From positions 1 to 21,859 of IMG/VR virus record IMGVR_UViG_3300027668_000120: a stretch of 21,859 nucleotides of DNA. One strand, given 5' to 3'. Positions 5,979 to 12,720 of this stretch are shown here, piece by piece. The notes beneath the pieces are model-generated. The model did no database searches, was not told where the DNA came from, and saw only the letters and a program-made list of their open reading frames with translations. Every line of letters begins with the position of its first letter. The stretch's first letter is position 1. The translations under genes were made by a program, and so were the position numbers. The stretch is from a virus.

Positions 5979-6821
5979 TTATGCGAATAGTTTTGCTTGT
6001 GTAGCAGGACCTGCCATACCATCAGGCGTTAGTCCATTAGATGTCTGCCACGCCTTTAAAGCTTTAACAGAACCATTTCCGAAATCACCATCTGCGGTTA
6101 TGCCTAATGCTTTTTGAACTTTAGCGGCTAAGGCTCCTTTAGAACCTTTCTTAATTGTTGTAGACGCTTTTGTCTCTGTTATAACAGGATCTTTACCTGT
6201 CAATATGTGGTATATGTGAGTGTAATGTTTAATACGATCCTCAAGACCTATTGTTCCGCCATTAACAAGCTTGGTCATTCTCTTAACATCACATGCGTCT
6301 GCTGGCACATTTATATTCCTAGAATTCCAATACCAAGCGGCTGAACGTAATGCACCACGATGCGTGCCAAGATACTTAACAACTTCTTCAGGAGAAAGAT
6401 TTACATTTTTATCTTTACCAAAGGCAGTGTAATTATTCTTCCCGGTCAATTGTATTATACCTCTTCCACGAAATAACCATCCTTCACGACTCTCAGTATC
6501 ACCATTACCCATGCGATTTGCATAAACTATATTGGCAATCTTTTCAGGTTGTCTGTGGTATTCTTCTGCATTTCTACCAGCACGTTCAAAATACTTTGGA
6601 AAAATCTTATTAAGTCCATTAGCTGAATAATTTAAATTCTCTTCTAACACTTTAAAATTATTTGACTCATGGGCACATTGTGCCATAAAACCTGCAATAC
6701 GTTCTGGGGTGTTAATGTCATATTCAGGTAAAATGCTTTCTAGTGCTTTATGCCACGATTCCATTTCCTCTTGATCTTTACCATTAAGAATATGCTTTAC
6801 TTGATCTAAGGTTAATATCAT
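5979..6821 (-). CDS. Endolysin: GH19 chitinase-like domain plus peptidoglycan-binding domain
   Basis: 280 residues. Residues 1-212 form a glycoside hydrolase family 19 domain: AGFMAQCAHESNNF (43-56) carries the likely catalytic acid E52, a second candidate E61 follows, and FRGRGIIQLTGKNNY (117-131) is the family's signature; WYWNSRNINVPAD follows. In phages this domain cuts peptidoglycan glycan strands. Residues about 224-280 (KGSKGALAAKVQKALG, then DGDFGNGSVKALKAWQTSNG) are a PG_binding_1 cell-wall-binding domain. No signal peptide is visible, so a holin or other release route is needed; none is adjacent. The start at 6821 follows the previous gene's stop by two bases, with AAGGAAAC as ribosome-binding site. 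Expression is expected from the late promoter at 7117-7110. Confidence 0.93.
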   Translation of the reverse strand: MILTLDQVKHILNGKDQEEMESWHKALESILPEYDINTPERIAGFMAQCAHESNNFKVLEENLNYSANGLNKIFPKYFERAGRNAEEYHRQPEKIANIVYANRMGNGDTESREGWLFRGRGIIQLTGKNNYTAFGKDKNVNLSPEEVVKYLGTHRGALRSAAWYWNSRNINVPADACDVKRMTKLVNGGTIGLEDRIKHYTHIYHILTGKDPVITETKASTTIKKGSKGALAAKVQKALGITADGDFGNGSVKALKAWQTSNGLTPDGMAGPATQAKLFA

Positions 6822-6823
6822 TC

Positions 6824-7090
6824 TTATGTTTCCTTACTATAAATTTCTTGTAGGTGGTCTTCGAATGCTTCCACTTTAGCTAAACGATCAGGCCACAAGA
6901 TGTATTCTTTTTGTGGATTGCTTTTTAAATTGTTTAATAGTGGTGTGAATGCGTTATAGAGCGCATCAAGCTTGGCTTGTACACGTGCTAGTTCATCGAC
7001 AATAGTACCAGTGGTATCTATTTGTGCCTTAACTATTTCTAATTCATCTTCGTCTACGGCTGTGAAACCAAAGTCAAAAAACTCTGCCAT
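6824..7090 (-). CDS. Conserved small protein of marine T4-like phages (88 aa)
   Basis: 88 residues, acidic, starting MAEFFDFGFTAVDEDELE. This opening, followed by a long helix and then NPQKEYILWPDRLAKVEAFE, matches a conserved hypothetical protein I remember from many marine T4-like phages; the YIxWPxR motif is its clearest mark. The middle (TIVDELARVQAKLDALYNAF) reads as a coiled coil, which suggests an oligomeric structural or assembly role. It sits directly behind a minus-strand TATAAATA promoter and immediately before the endolysin, so it is late. GGAGT serves as ribosome-binding site. Function not known to me. Confidence 0.8.
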   Translation of the reverse strand: MAEFFDFGFTAVDEDELEIVKAQIDTTGTIVDELARVQAKLDALYNAFTPLLNNLKSNPQKEYILWPDRLAKVEAFEDHLQEIYSKET

Positions 7091-7108
7091 GATGTTTACT
7101 CCAAAATG

Positions 7109-7780
7109 TTATTTATAAGCCAACAACTTTAGATTTTTTCTGTGCCAACTTATTAACTGCTTATGAAAAGATTCGTCAGTTATATTGAATATTTCCTCAA
7201 GGTATCCCTTTGTTAAAACATCATCCATAGCTAAACTTGTTGACACTTCTAATGCCTGCTCCTCGCTAAACCAACTGCCGTAACAATGATGCCTTTTGCC
7301 AGTTAGACAAGTCTGGTGATCTTTTAATTTTATTTTACATACTTGTAATCTGTATTCTTGCCAATGATTATTGGCATGATAATTCAAGTAATATGTGTTA
7401 TCTGGTGTCATATAATCTGGAAAAATGTCATGCGCTCTAGTCATTAAACGACCACCAAGGTTTACATAAGCATCTAAAGAATAATAATCATCGTTAAAAT
7501 TTTGCTGTTGATGATAATCAGTATAATTATCCCAACCTTTTATAGCCACACACAGCATGTTCCAATGATTTATGTTTAGCACACACTTGTTTATATCAGT
7601 GTGCATCTTGTGTTTAAAGTAGTAGTTATAGTTTGGAGAATATTTATTTATAAGATTAGATATAAATTCTCCGCCACCACCTTTATCGTATAATATAAAA
7701 TCGAATTGATTATTTTTTAATGCATCACGTTGGTTTTCTATCAAAAGCTCTATTCGAATTTTGTGTTCTTTGTCCATCAT
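7109..7780 (-). CDS. Unknown protein with a P-loop-like N-terminal motif
   Basis: 223 residues starting MMDKEHKIRIELL (the second Met at 7777 is also possible). FDFILYDKGGGGEFISNLIN (residues 27-46) resembles the strand-loop-helix at the start of sulfotransferase-like P-loop proteins common in marine phages, where a GxGGxFI loop binds a phosphate-containing ligand; the usual Lys/Ser/Thr of a true Walker A is missing. The rest is rich in His, Tyr and Asn (TDYHQQQNFNDDYY, KRHHCYGSWFSEEQA) and has no other motif I can name. No transmembrane segment. It is first in the minus-strand block with the endolysin; a TATATATA element lies upstream near 7809-7816 but is not an exact late promoter. Function unknown. 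Confidence 0.7.
   Translation of the reverse strand: MMDKEHKIRIELLIENQRDALKNNQFDFILYDKGGGGEFISNLINKYSPNYNYYFKHKMHTDINKCVLNINHWNMLCVAIKGWDNYTDYHQQQNFNDDYYSLDAYVNLGGRLMTRAHDIFPDYMTPDNTYYLNYHANNHWQEYRLQVCKIKLKDHQTCLTGKRHHCYGSWFSEEQALEVSTSLAMDDVLTKGYLEEIFNITDESFHKQLISWHRKNLKLLAYK
7110..7117 (-). promoter_or_regulatory. T4-type late promoter TATAAATA on the minus strand
   Basis: Reads TATAAATA on the minus strand, 20 bases before the ATG at 7090 and overlapping the stop codon of the gene upstream of it. It would drive the 88-aa protein and endolysin. Confidence 0.75.
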
Positions 7781-7841
7781 AGTGCTATTCCAAGTTCATT
7801 GTATGTGTATATATAAACTATAAGAACAACAAATTAAGTTC

Positions 7842-7870
7842 TTTACATTAATCAGAATATCTGATACTAT
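7842..7870 (+). promoter_or_regulatory. Sigma70-type promoter TTTACA-17-TACTAT
   Basis: TTTACA 7842-7847, 17-base spacer, TACTAT 7865-7870, 37 bases before the GTG start at 7907. Identical hexamers and spacing to the gp32 promoter at 4943. Confidence 0.7.
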
Positions 7871-7906
7871 GTTTTTATGTATAAATTATTACGGAGTCAG
7901 TGAAAC

Positions 7907-9541
7907 GTGACAGAAAAAACAAAACAAGAAATCGAAAGGGAACAGCTAAAAGCAGAGAAAAAGAATCACATTCTATCTGTTTATCGTTCGATTGTTAAAA
8001 AAGAAAAACGTCTTCCAGTGCGACAAGACTTCTTAGAGTTTGAAATCTCAAGAGATATTTTACGCACAACATTTGGAGGAGTTGAAACCTTACATGAGTA
8101 CATGCGAGATACAAACGAAGAGTTTTTAAACGAACACTTTTCTTCTGTTGATAACATGTTTTCAGAAAATAAAAGTGCATCAACATCTGAGAAGCGCATC
8201 TACGTTGTTACTACAGCGGTAGCTGGTGCAACTGCACACACAGGCTTCTTGAAAACCATGAATAAATTTTGTAAAGAAAACGACGGACAAATTGTCATCA
8301 TGCCAGCGGAAAGTATTTCCAACAGCTTTGAAAAGAAAACTGCTGTGTTTGACAAAGAGTTTAATAGTGACAAATATTTATTTGTTCAAGAAGATACACC
8401 ATTGAATAATAATATTTCTTTGTGTAGCATCCAAGTGTCTGCAAAACAAGTTAAACCTATTACAGGTCTTTCTCGTTTAGGTAGACGTGAAGGTTCATAT
8501 GTCTTTGCTAGTCCCAAGCAGTTTTTAGAATACATTCCCTCTGGTAATAACAGAGATAAAAACTATTCTATTATGACACCTGGGTCTTGTACTTTACCAA
8601 ACTACTACAGTGAGACATTCGTGTCTAAGCGCATTTCATATATTGCAGGCCATGATCATCAAATGGGTGCTGTCATTATTGAAATTGAGGATGATGACAT
8701 CTTCCATTTCAGACAAATCCAATGTGAAGACGATGGTTCGTTCATTGATATGGGTAAACAGTACAGTCATAATAAAAAGACTAAGCGAGTTCCAGTAAAT
8801 GCGATTATGGGAGATATTCACGGCGTACAAGCTGATGAAGACGCCATTGGTATGTTCGCAACTTTATTTGCTACTATGGATCTTCGTTCACTTTACTTAC
8901 ATGACATATTTGATGGTTACAGTATTTCACACCATATTCGTGACATCTCTGAGAAAAGTAAACGCAGTGAAGATGGAATGGGTAAATTAGTAGGTGAGTT
9001 AGAATACACATATGACTTGGTTAAAAGTATCAGTGATACGACAAAGGCTAAAGATGTCTTTATCGTAAAATCAAATCACGACGAATTCCTTGACCGATAC
9101 CTAAAAGAAGGTAGATATGTATTTGATGCCGAAAACCATTTAATATCTTTGAAGATTGCAACAGCTCTATTCGAAGACGAAGACATTCTTCAAAGAGGTT
9201 TTGACGTAGTGGGTAAAGAGTCTCCATCGCATTGGCATTACTTACAACGAGACGATTCGTCAATCATTGCAGGAGTTGAATGTGGATCACATGGTGACTT
9301 AGGTTTGAATGGTGCTAAAGCCGCTCTTAACTCATTAGAAAGAATCTATGGGGATTGTGTTACTGGTCATAATCATACAGCGGCAATTCAACGTGGTGTG
9401 TTCAGAGTTGGAACTTTGTCACAGTTAGACATGGGATATAATAGAGGACCTAGTTCTTGGACGCAGACGTGTTGCTTACTATATGAAAATGGTCAGAGAC
9501 AATTGATTAATAACATCAATGGTAAATGTAGCATACTATAA
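7907..9541 (+). CDS. Calcineurin-like metallophosphoesterase, T5 A1-like
   Basis: 544 residues starting at GTG, with ACGGAG ten bases upstream. The C-terminal part holds the metal-binding motifs of the calcineurin-like superfamily in order: GDIHG (302-306), HDIFDG (332-337, for GDxxDxG), SNHDE (389-393, for GNHE/D), GSHGD (460-464) and TGHNHT (486-491). These coordinate two metals (often Mn) for phosphodiester or phosphomonoester cleavage. Residues 1-70 are charged and helical with an IVKKEKRLPVRQDFLE-type segment that could bind DNA; 95-255 is an extra domain with AGHDHQMGA (247-255), which mimics a metal-site motif. Size and architecture resemble the T5 pre-early A1 protein, linked to host DNA degradation. 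It has its own promoter and terminator. Nuclease activity is inferred; another phosphoesterase substrate is possible. Confidence 0.85.
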   Translation: MTEKTKQEIEREQLKAEKKNHILSVYRSIVKKEKRLPVRQDFLEFEISRDILRTTFGGVETLHEYMRDTNEEFLNEHFSSVDNMFSENKSASTSEKRIYVVTTAVAGATAHTGFLKTMNKFCKENDGQIVIMPAESISNSFEKKTAVFDKEFNSDKYLFVQEDTPLNNNISLCSIQVSAKQVKPITGLSRLGRREGSYVFASPKQFLEYIPSGNNRDKNYSIMTPGSCTLPNYYSETFVSKRISYIAGHDHQMGAVIIEIEDDDIFHFRQIQCEDDGSFIDMGKQYSHNKKTKRVPVNAIMGDIHGVQADEDAIGMFATLFATMDLRSLYLHDIFDGYSISHHIRDISEKSKRSEDGMGKLVGELEYTYDLVKSISDTTKAKDVFIVKSNHDEFLDRYLKEGRYVFDAENHLISLKIATALFEDEDILQRGFDVVGKESPSHWHYLQRDDSSIIAGVECGSHGDLGLNGAKAALNSLERIYGDCVTGHNHTAAIQRGVFRVGTLSQLDMGYNRGPSSWTQTCCLLYENGQRQLINNINGKCSIL

Positions 9542-9547
9542 CAAATA

Positions 9548-9577
9548 AAGAAAAGGGGATTAATTTCTCCTTTTCTT
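9548..9577 (+). terminator. Likely intrinsic terminator after the phosphoesterase gene
   Basis: Nine-base-pair inverted repeat AAGAAAAGG/CCTTTTCTT (9548-9556 and 9569-9577) starting seven bases after the stop. The descending arm is itself T-rich, but no long T run follows, so efficiency is uncertain. Confidence 0.6.
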
Positions 9578-9587
9578 ACATTAGCAC

Positions 9588-9616
9588 TTGACATCTCCTT
9601 TTATTTACATTAAAAA
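9588..9616 (+). promoter_or_regulatory. Early-type promoter TTGACA
   Basis: TTGACA 9588-9593, 17-base spacer, A-rich -10 (TAAAAA, 9611-9616), then ATAAGTGTAAAC, which recurs nearly unchanged after the promoter at 9937. Confidence 0.6.
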
Positions 9617-9641
9617 TAAGTGTAAACAAAAGGAGTTTCAA

Positions 9642-9923
9642 ATGATTGCCCTTCAAAAAGACCTTGCTCTAGTTCTATCAGACATTGATATGATAGCTGA
9701 ATTGTGTGACACTGCAATGCAGGACACTAATCAAAATCTTAAAAACACATCTGATTATGACTATAAAGATAATAAGATTGAATTTCTTATGGGATCATTA
9801 GGTGATGCTGGATTTGATTTAGACGCTATAATTGATAAAATTAAAGAGCTTCGAGTTTTTGTAGAAGACACTATCGACACTGTAGAATATAATGAAATTG
9901 CAAAACAGGCGATTAGAATTTAA
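9642..9923 (+). CDS. Small acidic protein of unknown function (93 aa)
   Basis: 93 residues starting at the ATG after AAAGGAGTTTCAA, a strong ribosome-binding site; the frame extends upstream but into the promoter. Highly acidic and helical: LVLSDIDMIAELCDTAMQD, then AGFDLDAIIDKIKELRVFVE. No membrane segment or catalytic motif. With its own TTGACA promoter and no close partner, it fits an early host-takeover protein; acidic phage proteins of this size often bind and inhibit host proteins or mimic nucleic acid, but no target can be inferred here. Confidence 0.75.
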   Translation: MIALQKDLALVLSDIDMIAELCDTAMQDTNQNLKNTSDYDYKDNKIEFLMGSLGDAGFDLDAIIDKIKELRVFVEDTIDTVEYNEIAKQAIRI

Positions 9924-9936
9924 ACAAACAAAAACC

Positions 9937-9965
9937 TTGACAAAGCTTTCTTTTTGTGTTAATAA
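9937..9965 (+). promoter_or_regulatory. Early-type promoter TTGACA
   Basis: TTGACA 9937-9942, 17-base spacer, TAATAA 9960-9965, followed by ATAAGTGTAATC. Same layout as at 9588. Confidence 0.6.
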
Positions 9966-9995
9966 TAAGTGTAATCAAGAGAGAAAAAAGAATCA

Positions 9996-10349
9996 ATGAC
10001 TGTTTTAGTAAAAACCCCATGTGCTAGTGCTACTTTGAAATTCTTCGGTGTGTCAGGCACTACGTGGAACGACAGAACAGGTAGGAACGTTTGGGACGCA
10101 ACTTTACGTCGTAATGGTTTTGCTGTTCGTAGTCGTTTCTCTGCCTTAGGTGGAGCAACTACTGTTGGAGCCGCTAGAGCAAAGATCAGAAAAATCGCCG
10201 CTAAAGATAAAGGCATCATCGCCTTTGTTGCTCGTGTCGATGGTCACGTTTTAGTGATTGATAGAGATGGTAATACTGCTGTTGATACCGACCCTAGAAA
10301 AAAAGACAAAAGAAAAATGTTTGGTTTTGTTGCTGTTTGGGCGAAATAG
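9996..10349 (+). CDS. Early protein with possible papain-like Cys/His pair (117 aa)
   Basis: 117 residues, basic. CASATLKFFG (Cys at 9) begins a predicted helix, and DGHVLVIDRDGNTAVDTDP (82-100) places a His (84) in a strand followed by Asp residues. A Cys at the start of an N-terminal helix and a His/Asp in later strands is the arrangement of papain-like or C39-like cysteine peptidases, and short phage proteins with this fold exist. The middle (WNDRTGRNVWDATLRRNGF) fits the usual second helix. This is a fold-level guess only; the protein may instead be a non-catalytic relative. It has its own TTGACA promoter; the ribosome-binding site (AGAGAG) is modest. Confidence 0.75.
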   Translation: MTVLVKTPCASATLKFFGVSGTTWNDRTGRNVWDATLRRNGFAVRSRFSALGGATTVGAARAKIRKIAAKDKGIIAFVARVDGHVLVIDRDGNTAVDTDPRKKDKRKMFGFVAVWAK

Positions 10350-10352
10350 TTC

Positions 10353-10381
10353 TTGACGTTAATTCTTTAATGTGTTAATGA
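10353..10381 (+). promoter_or_regulatory. Early-type promoter TTGACG
   Basis: TTGACG 10353-10358, 17-base spacer, TAATGA 10376-10381, then TAGTTATAAAC. It starts three bases after the preceding stop, so it is tightly fitted between the genes. Confidence 0.55.
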
Positions 10382-10405
10382 TAGTTATAAACCAAGGAGT
10401 TTAGT

Positions 10406-10615
10406 ATGTCACATTCAGTAAAAAATCATAAATTTCACACAGAAGCCGATGCACAAGCATTCATCGATCTTACAAATTATAATGAGCCTAATGCAGATAA
10501 GTATATCGGTGAGGCTTATTACACGTGTGGAGATAATGTTTGGCCTAACAATCCTGATTTAGCATTACTTTTTGGAAACCCTTATTGGTCAGTTCGAGTC
10601 GAGACTTACAAATAA
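10406..10615 (+). CDS. Small early protein of unknown function (69 aa)
   Basis: 69 residues, starting MSHSVKNHKFHTEADAQAF after the strong site CCAAGGAG. The opening resembles small domains in which a strand is followed by an EADAxAF helix, as in swapped-hairpin or AbrB-unrelated mini-proteins, but I cannot name a family. The second half is rich in Tyr, Trp and Asn (YYTCGDNVWPNNPD, GNPYWSVRVETYK). Expected to be transcribed from the promoter directly upstream together with the next gene, which has no promoter of its own in the 25-base gap. Confidence 0.7.
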   Translation: MSHSVKNHKFHTEADAQAFIDLTNYNEPNADKYIGEAYYTCGDNVWPNNPDLALLFGNPYWSVRVETYK

Positions 10616-10640
10616 AAACTTTATATTATGGAGAATAATT

Positions 10641-10943
10641 ATGAATAATGAATTAAAAATGGGTATTGAAAATCTAGCAACATTACTTACAAGTAGGTTG
10701 GATGATAGGCACCCAACTTTACCAGATCATAGCTTTTCTACTACAGTAGGTCGAAAGTATACTAAAATACTAGATCCACGTGGCGGTGTTTGGGGTTTTG
10801 TTGTAATGACTACAGACGATGAAAAGTTTGAGCAAGGTGATATTTTAAAACCAGCAAGTTGGAGTAGTCCAACACGAAACTTTGCACGTGGCAATGTGTT
10901 ACATACAAAGCCTGTTGGTGGTGGACTTGTATATGGTCTTTAA
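10641..10943 (+). CDS. Small conserved phage protein (100 aa)
   Basis: 100 residues from the ATG at 10641, which has GGAG ten bases upstream; longer in-frame starts fall inside the preceding gene. RKYTKILDPRGGVWGFVV, then GDILKPASWSSPTRNFARGN, follows a pattern I have seen in many short phage proteins: a strand pair, GDILKPAxWxxPxRNxARGNV, and a variable tail. The family has no known function that I can state. Predicted all-beta, soluble, no metal-binding cysteines. Confidence 0.75.
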   Translation: MNNELKMGIENLATLLTSRLDDRHPTLPDHSFSTTVGRKYTKILDPRGGVWGFVVMTTDDEKFEQGDILKPASWSSPTRNFARGNVLHTKPVGGGLVYGL

Positions 10944-10972
10944 AAAAGATTGCGATTATGTAAAGTAATCGC

Positions 10973-11005
10973 TTGACAAACTCGTTTTAATCATTCAATT
11001 ATAAT
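10973..11005 (+). promoter_or_regulatory. Early promoter element, TTGACA with TATAAT block
   Basis: TTGACA 10973-10978 and a perfect TATAAT at 11000-11005, but 21 bases apart. The block AATTATAATGTATAAGTTAA is repeated before the genes at 12303 and 12721 (one base change in the latter). A weaker CAATTA lies at the standard 17-base spacing. Confidence 0.7.
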
Positions 11006-11037
11006 GTATAAGTTAAACAAATATAAGGATTATCAAT

Positions 11038-11454
11038 ATGGCCTGTATTACACAAGCAGAAAAAAAAGTATTAGCTCCTTCAATCAAAGCGGTTCTTAAG
11101 AAGTATGGCGTTAAAGGTTCTATCGGTGTTAAGCATCACATGACCCTAGTTGTTAATATTAAAGCGGGTGCCTTAGACTTTATCGGTGACGCTAACAAGA
11201 GCCGAATTGAAAGAGCTGAGAAGCAAGGAACACAAGCCTATGAGATCACAAATGGTCATTACCAAGTTTGTAACCACTATGTTGGGGATAACAAAGGTGC
11301 TATCGGCAAATTCTTCGATGAGTTGATTAAGGCTATGAAAGGTACTGATTGGTTTGACGAGAGTGATAGCCAGACTGACTACTTCCACATTGCTTATTAC
11401 TTAAATGTTAATGTTGGTAAGTGGAACAAACCTTATATATTAAAGCAAGTGTAA
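11038..11454 (+). CDS. LPD29-like protein (138 aa)
   Basis: 138 residues. VLKKYGVKGSIGVKHHMTLV (19-38) followed by VNIKAGALDFIG, and near the C-terminus QTDYFHIAYYLNVNVGKWNK, match a protein family widespread in phages and plasmids that I associate with LPD29 (large polyvalent protein associated domain 29). The HH pair and the YxxN/VGKWNKPY ending are its typical landmarks. The function of the family is not established; it is found alone, as here, or inside giant polyvalent proteins delivered during conjugation or infection. Early-type promoter and AAGGAT ribosome-binding site upstream; its stop overlaps the next small frame (TAATG). Confidence 0.8.
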   Translation: MACITQAEKKVLAPSIKAVLKKYGVKGSIGVKHHMTLVVNIKAGALDFIGDANKSRIERAEKQGTQAYEITNGHYQVCNHYVGDNKGAIGKFFDELIKAMKGTDWFDESDSQTDYFHIAYYLNVNVGKWNKPYILKQV

Positions 11455-11549
11455 TGGATAATGGTAATACTGTATGGTGTGAAGGCATGCTAGATGATAA
11501 AAATAACTTTATGAAGATGGTGCAATTTGCCATGAGTGCGGGGAAATAA
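11454..11549 (+). CDS. Possible tiny gene (31 aa)
   Basis: 31-codon frame beginning MDNGNTVWCEGMLDD, joined to the upstream stop by TAATG and ending one base before the methyltransferase ATG. The perfect fit between two genes suggests it is translated, perhaps mainly to couple them. No domain visible. Confidence 0.4.
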   Translation: MDNGNTVWCEGMLDDKNNFMKMVQFAMSAGK

Positions 11550-11550
11550 T

Positions 11551-12234
11551 ATGTGGGGATACTATGGCAGTAAGAGCAAAGTTATTAACCATTATCCTGC
11601 TCCTATACACGACTTAATCATTGAACCTTTCGCTGGAACCGCCCAATATGCATTAAAGTATTTTGATCGAGATGTTATCTTGATTGATAAATATGACGTT
11701 ATTGTCAAGTTATGGCAATGGTTGCAGAAATGTTCCCCACAAGATATATTAGAAACCCGCCGCTTGAAATACGGCGATAACGTAGATGATTTTGAATGGG
11801 ATTGCGTGGAGCGTAAATGGATGGTTGGGTTCATTATTGCTGGAGCACCAGCACAGCCAAAGAAGACTGCAACGCGGTGGAAAACTGTTCTTCGCCCTAA
11901 CACGCAAGAATACAAACTAAAATTAATCTCAGAATCTTTATACAAGATTAGGCACTGGAATATTAAACAAGGTGTGTACCAAGACTTAGATAATAGACGC
12001 GCTACTTGGTACGTCGATCCACCTTACGTCGATGGAGGGCAGTATTACCGCCACGGCAATAAACACATCAACTTTGAACATCTTGCTCGTTGGTGCTGTG
12101 AACGCAAGGGACAGACTATTGTATGTGAAAAGACAGGGGCAGATTGGTTACCTTTTGAACACTTAATTGAATCACGCGGCGCAAAGAAACAACATTGTGA
12201 AGCGATTTGGACAAATGAGAGCACTGGATCGTAA
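11551..12234 (+). CDS. D12-class (Dam-like) DNA adenine methyltransferase
   Basis: 227 residues from the ATG at 11551 (a GTG 15 bases upstream is less likely because it overlaps the tiny upstream frame). MWGYYGSKSK matches the N-terminal GxKxxL/xxI motif of D12-class enzymes, EPFAGTAQYAL (25-35) is the SAM-binding motif I and WYVDPPYVD (153-161) the catalytic motif IV. This alpha order, with motif I before DPPY, differs from the three other methyltransferases in the window and defines N6-adenine methyltransferases such as Dam. It is somewhat short for the class, and the recognition region between the motifs is compact. No nuclease partner is nearby. The recognition sequence cannot be predicted from this. 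Confidence 0.9.
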   Translation: MWGYYGSKSKVINHYPAPIHDLIIEPFAGTAQYALKYFDRDVILIDKYDVIVKLWQWLQKCSPQDILETRRLKYGDNVDDFEWDCVERKWMVGFIIAGAPAQPKKTATRWKTVLRPNTQEYKLKLISESLYKIRHWNIKQGVYQDLDNRRATWYVDPPYVDGGQYYRHGNKHINFEHLARWCCERKGQTIVCEKTGADWLPFEHLIESRGAKKQHCEAIWTNESTGS

Positions 12235-12242
12235 ATTAGGTG

Positions 12243-12275
12243 TTGACAATACCATTAGAATCGTTTAATTATAAT
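12243..12275 (+). promoter_or_regulatory. Early promoter element, TTGACA with TATAAT block
   Basis: TTGACA 12243-12248 and TATAAT 12270-12275, again 21 bases apart, with TAATTA (12266-12271) at 17. The 20-base block around TATAAT is identical to the one at 10998. Confidence 0.7.
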
Positions 12276-12302
12276 GTATAAGTTAATTAAAAGGGTTATA
12301 TA

Positions 12303-12509
12303 ATGAAAAATACAGAATACTCAACTTGGTCAGATTTATATTTGAAAACCTTTAATCAAGCTTTAGAGCTTATGAATATGGCAGAAGGTTTAGAACCAAC
12401 ATCTGCTTTAAAAGAATGTGCTTTTAATAACGGCATTAAAGAAGGTGACGAGTTAGGAAAGTTTGTATTGTGGGCAAGGGAAAAGATTGAAGGATGTATG
12501 TATGAATAA
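12303..12509 (+). CDS. Small helical protein of unknown function (68 aa)
   Basis: 68 residues starting MKNTEYSTWSDLYLKTFNQA, predicted almost entirely helical (ALELMNMAEGLEPTSALKEC, then KEGDELGKFVLWAREKIEG). It has its own copy of the repeated early promoter and an AAAGGG ribosome-binding site. The next short frame overlaps its last eight bases. Not a family I can name; position and promoter point to an early infection role. Confidence 0.7.
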   Translation: MKNTEYSTWSDLYLKTFNQALELMNMAEGLEPTSALKECAFNNGIKEGDELGKFVLWAREKIEGCMYE

Positions 12510-12642
12510 TTTTAAAGTTCTTGTCTCAGATAAGTCTTGTGTTATCATGTACGAACTATGTCGAACAAAAGCCGAAGGCATTGAAATTCAAAATAAATAT
12601 AAGCACATGAAAGAATTAACTTTTGAAATTGTAGAAATTTGA
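12502..12642 (+). CDS. Small protein of unknown function (46 aa)
   Basis: 46 residues starting MNNFKVLVSDKSCVIMYEL, with the pattern strand-loop-strand-helix-strand of a very small alpha/beta domain. The ATG lies in the last codons of the gene before, with AAGGATG as a ribosome-binding site inside that gene. Its stop TGA is followed by another promoter. Short but well placed; function unknown. Confidence 0.55.
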   Translation: MNNFKVLVSDKSCVIMYELCRTKAEGIEIQNKYKHMKELTFEIVEI

Positions 12643-12660
12643 CATTTGCATATATAAGTG

Positions 12661-12693
12661 TTGACAAACTCGTTTAACTAATTTAATTATAAT
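12661..12693 (+). promoter_or_regulatory. Early promoter element, TTGACA with TATAAT block
   Basis: TTGACA 12661-12666 and TATAAT 12688-12693, 21 bases apart; the 20-base block differs from the copies at 10998 and 12268 by one base (GTATGAG for GTATAAG). Confidence 0.7.
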
Positions 12694-12720
12694 GTATGAG
12701 TTAATTAAAAAGGAATCATT

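Noticed and set aside
7645-7652. Minus-strand TATAAATA inside the 223-aa gene
   Set aside because: Exact match but deep inside coding sequence, more than 500 bases before the next minus-strand start, which has its own copy at 7110-7117.
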